Assembly: GCA_028718265.1 (NCBI GenBank)
Contig: JAQUMG010000013.1
Location: forward strand, 1 to 17,590
DNA: 17,590 nt
DNA from: Candidatus Omnitrophota bacterium
GTDB lineage: Bacteria > Omnitrophota > Koll11 > JAHIPI01
Direction: 5' to 3'
Positions within the stretch are counted from its first letter, which is position 1, and each line of letters starts with the position of its first letter. The position numbers and the translations under genes were made by a program. This document shows, in pieces, positions 12,397-17,590 of this stretch. The notes below the pieces were generated by a model. The model was not told where the DNA came from. It made no database searches and saw only the letters and a program-made list of their open reading frames with translations.

Positions 12397-13887
12397 ATGA
12401 AGAGTGTAGTTATACTTGGGCAATCGAATTACAGCTGGCTGTGGATCCCGCTCGCCAAAAAGCTAAAAAACGAGAGCGGAGCAAAGATACATTTTGTCGC
12501 ATCCTCACCTGAGGGCGTAGCATATTGGAAGAAACGCGATGAGGAAGGTGTAATAGATTCGTTTGTCACTACAAACCATTTTTTCTCGGAATATGACAAC
12601 CCCGAGGGTTCGCCTGAGAGTATATACGCTGAAGCGCGTGGATACGAAGACAAATATAAGACGTTTGTAGTGGATGTCCTGCAGACCGACAGGCATCTGG
12701 GGCGCGGTTTTTCCGCGGCAGGCACAGGTCATCCGAGATCGGAATTGAGCGACAAGGCCGATTATCTAAAGTCGGCCAGCATAGTCAATAAAGCTATAAA
12801 ATTCTGGGAAGATTATTTTGAAAAAGTTAAACCCGACCTTTTAGTAGGTATGGCCGGAGGGGTTATCGGAAAGACCTGCGCCATAGTAGCAAGGCATAGA
12901 GATATTCCGATTAGAGCATTGCAGCCGTCAGGATACCAGTCGTTTTTTTATTGGCGGATAGATGAGTACTATTCAATACCGTATATAGAAAAGAATTACC
13001 GTGCCATTACGGATATCAATGGACTTGTCACGGGGGATGAGGTCCGGAGTTTAAAACGTCTTCCGTGGAGCGACGAGAATTATAAGCGCCTCCAGCAGCA
13101 CACGTCCAGGATATTTATTTTTAAACAGATATGCGGGCAGATAAAAAGATACCTGTATAAAAAAGTTCACCATAAAGTAACGATGGGTAATTACAAATTA
13201 CCCAGTGTCATTAAATCTGTCTGGAGAATGCATACAGGAATGAGATACATGGAAAAGCTTGATACGGTAAATATCGATAAGATCAAAGATCTTTCGTATG
13301 TATTTTTTCCTTTACATCTGGAGCCCGAAAGCGCCCTTGGCGTTAGAAGCCCGGAGTTCAATGAACAAATGGCCCTTATAGAGTTATTGGCCAAGAACCT
13401 TCCGGCCGGGAATTTTCTCGTAGTCAAAGAGCATATAGGCGCGATCGGAAGAAGGCCGGTGGAGTTCTACCAAACGCTGAAGGATATACCGAACGTCTTG
13501 ATAGCGCATCCTTGCGCGTATGCCCTTGATATCGCGCGAAATGCGCGCTGCGTCGTTGTTATTACAAGCACCTTGGGAACTGAGGCGGGGATATCAGGCA
13601 TACCGGTCATCTCGGTCGGCATCCATAACAATTACAGATTTCTGCCGCATGTCTATACAGTCGAATCATGGAAAGAATTGAGGCCGTTATTGGCCAGATT
13701 ATGCGGTGCAGATACCGAAGAGGCGAAGCGCAGGCGGAAAGAGGACGGCATGAGATACCTTGCAGCGCTTAAGGCCGCTTCGATCGACTTGCACTGGAGC
13801 GATTATAGTTCCGCGAAGAGGAAGCCGGCTACAGCGCGGGAAACAGAGGCATTATATTCATCGCTGATAAAAAGTCTGAGTGCGTGA
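12397..13887 (+). CDS. Capsule polysaccharide synthesis-like protein (KpsC/KpsS superfamily)
   Basis: A 496-residue protein whose C-terminal half matches the capsule synthesis domain found in KpsC/KpsS-type Kdo transferases: YVFFPLHLEPE (301-311), a VVKEH segment with E345 and H346 followed by GRRP, and VVITSTLGTEAGISGIPVI, where a nucleotide-binding site is expected. The N-terminal half looks like a Rossmann-type first lobe (VVILGQSNYSW; LLVGMAGGVIGKT). It is probably a two-lobe glycosyltransferase with a GT-B-like fold, but acceptor and donor are unknown and it may not use Kdo. In C. jejuni the phosphoramidate genes adjoin kpsC and kpsS, so this neighbourhood is consistent with a capsule. 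The start at 12397 follows an AAAAGGAG site (12379-12386 region) with good spacing. Confidence 0.7.
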   Translation: MKSVVILGQSNYSWLWIPLAKKLKNESGAKIHFVASSPEGVAYWKKRDEEGVIDSFVTTNHFFSEYDNPEGSPESIYAEARGYEDKYKTFVVDVLQTDRHLGRGFSAAGTGHPRSELSDKADYLKSASIVNKAIKFWEDYFEKVKPDLLVGMAGGVIGKTCAIVARHRDIPIRALQPSGYQSFFYWRIDEYYSIPYIEKNYRAITDINGLVTGDEVRSLKRLPWSDENYKRLQQHTSRIFIFKQICGQIKRYLYKKVHHKVTMGNYKLPSVIKSVWRMHTGMRYMEKLDTVNIDKIKDLSYVFFPLHLEPESALGVRSPEFNEQMALIELLAKNLPAGNFLVVKEHIGAIGRRPVEFYQTLKDIPNVLIAHPCAYALDIARNARCVVVITSTLGTEAGISGIPVISVGIHNNYRFLPHVYTVESWKELRPLLARLCGADTEEAKRRRKEDGMRYLAALKAASIDLHWSDYSSAKRKPATARETEALYSSLIKSLSA

Positions 13888-13892
13888 AGGAG
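13887..13892 (+). promoter_or_regulatory. Ribosome binding site deciding the methyltransferase start
   Basis: AAGGAG overlaps the upstream stop codon and lies nine bases ahead of ATG 13902. ATG 13893 directly abuts the site, and GTG 13884 lies before it, so both are less likely starts. Confidence 0.6.
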
Positions 13893-13901
13893 ATGAAATA
13901 T

Positions 13902-14681
13902 ATGGTAAAAGATAAATGGCGCGTTTGGGATAAAGATAAAAAATATGGTGAAGTATTTTATAAGCGCGCAGTAGGTAAACTGCCTGAGATGGAGAGCAGC
14001 CGGGCCGCGGCTAAATATGTCGCTAAATTGGTAAAAGCGAATTATACGATTTTAGATGTCGGCTGCGGGGCAGGACATTATCTGACATCATTAGATAACA
14101 TATTACGGGCCCCTTTTAGCTATCACGGGATAGACGCAACGGCATATTATGTACAACTAGCGAAAAAAGCTTTCGCGAAGAATGTTAACGGGAACCTGCT
14201 GAGAAAATCTTATGTATTTGAAACGGGGGATATTTTTAATCTGAAGTTAACGGATAATTATGCCGACGTGGTTATGTGTAATAATGTATTATTACATTTG
14301 CCGTCAATAGAAAAACCGATTCGTGAATTATGGAGAGTTACGAAGAGGTTTCTTGTGGTGCGGACGCTTATCGGGAAAACTTCCTTCCGGATCAAGCAAA
14401 TAAATCCTCCCGAAGAATACGGCAGGGATGGTGAACCCCGCAATTTTCATTTTCTTAATATTTATTCACAGGAATATATTTCAAGGCTGGCCGGCAATTT
14501 AGGCGGTGTAAAAAAATACAGATTGATCGAGGACAAGGATTACAATCCTGACAACATCGGGCGTTCAGGCGATGCGAAAGAAAAAAAATCTCATAATATG
14601 ACGGTTATTGTCAATGGTATGCAGGTCAATAATTACATTATTCAGCCATGGAAGTTTTTGATTATCGAGAAAGAGATATGA
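13902..14681 (+). CDS. Class I SAM-dependent methyltransferase
   Basis: A 259-residue methyltransferase with motif I ILDVGCGAG (50-58), a following acidic position in YHGIDAT, and a DVVMCNNVLLHLPS post-motif region typical of the UbiE/Methyltransf_11-like group. The start is set by AAGGAG at 13887-13892. The acceptor cannot be read from sequence. In C. jejuni the phosphoramidate is O-methylated by enzymes whose genes lie next to the Cj1415-1418 set, so this is a candidate for an analogous step. The alternatives are sugar O-methylation or N-methylation of the acetamidino group as in Campylobacter legionaminate. The stop overlaps the next ATG (14678-14681), linking it to the glycosyltransferase. 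Confidence 0.85.
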   Translation: MVKDKWRVWDKDKKYGEVFYKRAVGKLPEMESSRAAAKYVAKLVKANYTILDVGCGAGHYLTSLDNILRAPFSYHGIDATAYYVQLAKKAFAKNVNGNLLRKSYVFETGDIFNLKLTDNYADVVMCNNVLLHLPSIEKPIRELWRVTKRFLVVRTLIGKTSFRIKQINPPEEYGRDGEPRNFHFLNIYSQEYISRLAGNLGGVKKYRLIEDKDYNPDNIGRSGDAKEKKSHNMTVIVNGMQVNNYIIQPWKFLIIEKEI

Positions 14682-15835
14682 AATCCGGAATTCCGATTTT
14701 ATATGTTGATATAGAAGGCGGATGGGGAGGCTCGTCAAGAAGCCTTTATTACCTTATCAAATATCTCGATAAGGATAAGTACGGGCCGGTATTAGTGTAC
14801 GGCAAAGAAGGGCCGAACAAGGAGCGCTACGCTGAAATGGATGTGCCGGCCTATCTCTTTTCGCCTATACCGCGGATAACGGCCATGCGGCATGGTAATC
14901 CGAAAGGTATTCTGGTATTTTTGCTGACGCTCGTGCATCTTCCGCGCTTCCTGATCTTTGTAAAAAAACTGATAAATAATTATGATATAAAGATAGTGCA
15001 TCTGAATCATGAAAGCCTATTTTTCGCCGGAATATTTTTCAAAGTATTTTTCCGGTGCAGGGTAGTATATCATGTAAGGACCATGCTGCCCAGAAACATA
15101 TTCGCGAAGATCCAGGTCTGCATAGCCGGTAAGACAGCGGATCATTTAGTTTTCATTACGGAAAACGAGCAGGGGTTATGGCGCGAAATCTGCCCGGGTA
15201 CCGCAAAATTGCCCCAGTCTGTAATCTATAACTTCGCTGAAGCAGGTACGGCGGCCGGAAAGACAGATGCCCTGGCCGGTTATAAGGATAAGTTTAAAGC
15301 GCTGGTTCTGAGTTCGATTTCGCGGCCTCGCGGCACTGACCGCTTAATAGATGTAGCCCGGGCGCTTAAGAAGATCGGATGCGACAATGCTATATTCGTA
15401 GTTTGCGGTAAATCTGATCCGGGTAACAGATATGCTGCATTCATCCGTCAGAGCATAAAAGATAAAGGCCTCGAAAACTATTTTTGTTTCATGGGATATC
15501 AGAATTCGCCGGAGACGGTTATCTCTGAAAGCGATATCCTGGTCCATATATCCCGGGCGATAGAAAATCCCTGGGGCCGCGATGTGATCGAGGCAATGGC
15601 GAGCGGCAAGCCCGTTGTAACTGTGGGAAATTACGACAAATATATACGCGATGGCGTTAACGGCTATCTTCTGCCCGAATTTGACGCCGAGAAGTTTGCG
15701 GAAAAAATTGCCTATCTTTCTGCTCATCCGGAAGTCGCGCAAAAGATGGGCCGCGATAATAAAGAAAAGGCAGAATCGCTTTTTAACGGACGCAATAATA
15801 TACATAAGATAACGGAGATATATGATAAATTCTAA
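14678..15835 (+). CDS. GT4-family glycosyltransferase
   Basis: A 385-residue GT-B glycosyltransferase. The N-terminal lobe opens with ILYVDIEGGWGGSSRSL (7-23), the glycine-rich acceptor-side loop of GT4 enzymes. The C-terminal lobe has SSISRPRGTDRLI, a VVCGKSD strand and ENPWGRDVIEAMASG (296-310), which corresponds to the E-x7-E donor-sugar motif but shows one extra residue between E296 and E305. DGVNGYLL follows, as usual in the family. ATG 14678 overlaps the methyltransferase stop; the frame opens earlier at 14648 but inside that gene. It probably adds one sugar of the repeat unit at the cytoplasmic membrane face; donor and linkage are unknown. Confidence 0.88.
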   Translation: MKSGIPILYVDIEGGWGGSSRSLYYLIKYLDKDKYGPVLVYGKEGPNKERYAEMDVPAYLFSPIPRITAMRHGNPKGILVFLLTLVHLPRFLIFVKKLINNYDIKIVHLNHESLFFAGIFFKVFFRCRVVYHVRTMLPRNIFAKIQVCIAGKTADHLVFITENEQGLWREICPGTAKLPQSVIYNFAEAGTAAGKTDALAGYKDKFKALVLSSISRPRGTDRLIDVARALKKIGCDNAIFVVCGKSDPGNRYAAFIRQSIKDKGLENYFCFMGYQNSPETVISESDILVHISRAIENPWGRDVIEAMASGKPVVTVGNYDKYIRDGVNGYLLPEFDAEKFAEKIAYLSAHPEVAQKMGRDNKEKAESLFNGRNNIHKITEIYDKF

Positions 15836-16949
15836 AAAAAGCATACCTTTATTCAGGCCGTTTTTTCCGGAAACCTGCCGCAGAAAGATCGCCGCTGATA
15901 TTAAACGTATTCTGGCGGATGGCCGGCTTATGCTGGGGGAGTTTACGGAAAAGTTCGAGGCGCTTTTTGCCGCGGCCATCGGCGTACCTTATGCGGTTTC
16001 GGTCAATTCCTGCACGACGGCGCTGACTATCTGTTTAAAATATTTTAATGTTACGGGGCGGGAAGTCCTGGTACCCAGCGGCTCGTTTGTCACTTCTGTC
16101 AGCTCAATACTTTTTGCCGGCGGAACGCCCGTATTCGTAGATATGAATCCCGATACCCTTTCTTTTGACATTAATGATTTGAAGAAGAAGATTACGCGTA
16201 AGACAAAAGGCGTGATATGGGTGCATCTCGCAGGCTTTATTTCTCCGGAATGTAACGAGATATTCGGCATAGCGCGGGAAAATAATCTGTTTGTGATCGA
16301 AGACGTAGCTCAGGCATTAGGCGCGGATATACGCGGCAGGCAGGCCGGCTCATTTGCCGACGCAGCCTGTTTCAGTTTTTATCCGACGAAGATCATAACC
16401 TGCGGCACCGGCGGCATGATAACGACAAAGGACAAGAAGCTGAAGAAATACGCTGAGGAGATGAGGCTTTTCGGAAAAGACGCAGGGACAGGGGAAGTGA
16501 AATATATAGGAAATGACTGGTTTCTCGATGAAATACGCGCGTGTGTCGGGTATCACCATCTCACCGGGCTGAAATCTTATCTGGCGAAAAGACGGAAGAT
16601 CGCCGGTATATATCATGAGACACTGAAGTCAAATCCGAATATCAGGCTGCTAAAAATGCCGGCGGGCAACAGGCCGAGCTATTACCAGTATCCCGTATTC
16701 CTGAAAAAAGGTATCGACCGCCGGAAACTCGTAAAACACATGAAAGAAAAATACGGTATTCAGGTGAAGGGCATATATATCCCGTGTCACAAAGAGAAGA
16801 TATTTGATAAATTTAACAAAGGAAAATTTGACAGGACAGAAGAAACCCTTGACAGCTCACTTTGCCTGCCGGTGCATGTCCAGATGATCGATAAGGACGC
16901 ATTATATGTTTCTGAATGCCTGATAAGGGAGTTGAAAAACCTAAGATGA
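15822..16949 (+). CDS. DegT/DnrJ/EryC1-family PLP sugar aminotransferase
   Basis: A 375-residue sugar aminotransferase of normal family length. The PLP lysine is K190 in CFSFYPTKIITCGTGGM, and the cofactor-contact strand FVIEDVAQALGA precedes it. PLFRP at the N-terminus and VNSCTTALTICL (about 65-76) are further family marks. Such enzymes transaminate NDP-keto-hexoses to amino sugars. It lies far from the nonulosonate block and directly ahead of a sugar epimerase/dehydratase with which it shares an ATGA overlap (16946-16949), so it probably belongs to a separate amino-sugar branch of the same glycan. It overlaps the glycosyltransferase by 14 bases. It could still be the LegC-type aminotransferase of the nonulosonate route, which is otherwise missing from the window. 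Confidence 0.9.
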   Translation: MINSKKSIPLFRPFFPETCRRKIAADIKRILADGRLMLGEFTEKFEALFAAAIGVPYAVSVNSCTTALTICLKYFNVTGREVLVPSGSFVTSVSSILFAGGTPVFVDMNPDTLSFDINDLKKKITRKTKGVIWVHLAGFISPECNEIFGIARENNLFVIEDVAQALGADIRGRQAGSFADAACFSFYPTKIITCGTGGMITTKDKKLKKYAEEMRLFGKDAGTGEVKYIGNDWFLDEIRACVGYHHLTGLKSYLAKRRKIAGIYHETLKSNPNIRLLKMPAGNRPSYYQYPVFLKKGIDRRKLVKHMKEKYGIQVKGIYIPCHKEKIFDKFNKGKFDRTEETLDSSLCLPVHVQMIDKDALYVSECLIRELKNLR

Positions 16950-17590
16950 GCATGAATATATTGGTTACAGGAGCAAATGGTTTTTTGGCGTCGCATTTAA
17001 TACCCGCCTTGCTGAAAAAAGAGGGCGTATCTATATGCGGTACCTATAGAAAAGAAACAGGCCGGCTTATCCAGGATCCGACGACAGGGCTGACTTATGA
17101 GTATTGTGATCTTTCAAAGATATCCGATGTTACGGGATTATTTAAAAAATACCGGTTTGATGCGATTATCCATACAGCCGGCGCCATAAGTACCCGGAAT
17201 GATTATGCTTATCTAGAGCAGTCTATCCGGGATAACATGGCCGGTCAGGCGAATCTGGTCAGCGAAGCCATCAAAGGCGGGTGTAAGATTTATATCTTTT
17301 GTTCGTCTATGGCTATTTACGGCGATTCCACCAAAAGGAGCAGCGGCTTCAGGGAAGATGATGCGGCCGAACCCCGCGAAGTATACGGATGGAGTAAGTC
17401 TGCCGCCGAAGAATTGCTTAGGGTGCAGACAGAGCAACAGCAAGGAATGAGGGGTGTCACCTTGCGTTTGGCCGGTATACACGGACTTGGCAGGCAAGGA
17501 GGCGCAGTGTATAACATGATTCATTCCGCTGTTTCAGGAGAAGAGGTTGTTATCAATGAGCCGGAGAGCAGGTTCAGGTTCTTATTTGTA
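16946..17590 (+). CDS. NAD(P)-dependent sugar epimerase/dehydratase, N-terminal part
   Basis: The frame stays open from ATG 16946 to the window end, giving 215 residues of an extended short-chain dehydrogenase. The nucleotide-binding motif TGANGFLASHL (8-18), the strand DAIIHTAGA (72-80), the serine region FCSSMAIYG (118-126) and the YxxxK pair Y147/K151 (YGWSK) are all intact. The family includes UDP-glucose 4-epimerase, 4,6-dehydratases and 4-ketoreductases; the substrate-binding C-terminal part is missing here, so I cannot choose between them. ATG 16946 overlaps the aminotransferase stop; ATG 16952 is an alternative. Pairing with the aminotransferase suggests amino-sugar nucleotide synthesis. 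Confidence 0.88.
   Translation, partial: MSMNILVTGANGFLASHLIPALLKKEGVSICGTYRKETGRLIQDPTTGLTYEYCDLSKISDVTGLFKKYRFDAIIHTAGAISTRNDYAYLEQSIRDNMAGQANLVSEAIKGGCKIYIFCSSMAIYGDSTKRSSGFREDDAAEPREVYGWSKSAAEELLRVQTEQQQGMRGVTLRLAGIHGLGRQGGAVYNMIHSAVSGEEVVINEPESRFRFLFV

Noticed and set aside
13184..13204. Perfect 9-bp inverted repeat with a 3-base loop (stem TGGGTAATT).
   Set aside because: It lies inside a coding region, has no T-tract, and a stem of this size is expected by chance at an appreciable rate in 17.6 kb.
15344..15979. Long open frame on the minus strand (211 codons).
   Set aside because: It is antisense to the glycosyltransferase and aminotransferase, shows no family motif and has no room for its own expression signals.

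Overview
The window is one dense, single-strand (+) surface-glycan locus from an unidentified bacterium. Sixteen genes are supported, the first and last cut by the window edges. Neighbours almost all overlap or lie within about 35 bases of each other. Five junctions use the ATGA overlap (342-345, 3568-3571, 10854-10857, 14678-14681, 16946-16949). There is no gap above 300 bases, and I saw no internal promoter, terminator, tRNA, rRNA, CRISPR array or transposase, so this looks like the interior of one long operon. No phylogenetic marker is present. The packing and mixed content fit an uncultivated Gram-negative-type lineage (Omnitrophota would be one guess), but that is inference only.

Region 1 (1-6090) is a nonulosonic acid pathway of the legionaminate type. 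It holds the C-terminus of a NeuB/LegI synthase, a NeuC/LegG hydrolysing 2-epimerase, a three-gene amidination module (PseA/WbpG/PtmG-like N-acetyl-sugar amidotransferase with dedicated HisF-like and HisH-like ammonia suppliers), a CBS-domain nucleotidyltransferase like Campylobacter PtmE, and a NeuA/PtmB-like CMP-nonulosonate cytidylyltransferase. The expected product is a CMP-activated, acetamidino-bearing legionaminic-type sugar. The amidination module lies exactly between two imperfect 57-base direct repeats, which suggests how it entered the operon.

Region 2 (6075-10415) is the most striking part. Four consecutive genes would be auto-annotated as PEP synthase, gamma-glutamyl-GABA hydrolase, phosphocholine-type cytidylyltransferase and adenylylsulfate kinase. 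Together they match the set Cj1418-Cj1417-Cj1416-Cj1415 of Campylobacter jejuni, which makes cytidine diphosphoramidate for the capsule O-methyl phosphoramidate (MeOPN) decoration: L-glutamine kinase, gamma-glutamyl-CDP-amidate hydrolase, CTP:phosphoglutamine cytidylyltransferase and CDP-amidate kinase.

Region 3 (10417-12391) holds an unrecognised 146-residue protein, a formyltransferase-fold protein with an altered active-site motif, and an integral-membrane CDP-alcohol phosphotransferase with a complete catalytic motif. The last is a candidate for moving the phosphoramidate from its CDP carrier to an acceptor.

Region 4 (12397-17590) holds a KpsC/KpsS-like capsule protein, a class I methyltransferase (a possible O-methylation enzyme), a GT4 glycosyltransferase, a DegT-family PLP sugar aminotransferase and the start of an NAD-dependent sugar epimerase/dehydratase. 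Taken together the locus appears to build a surface polysaccharide or glycoprotein glycan carrying two unusual nitrogen decorations, an acetamidino nonulosonate and a phosphoramidate.
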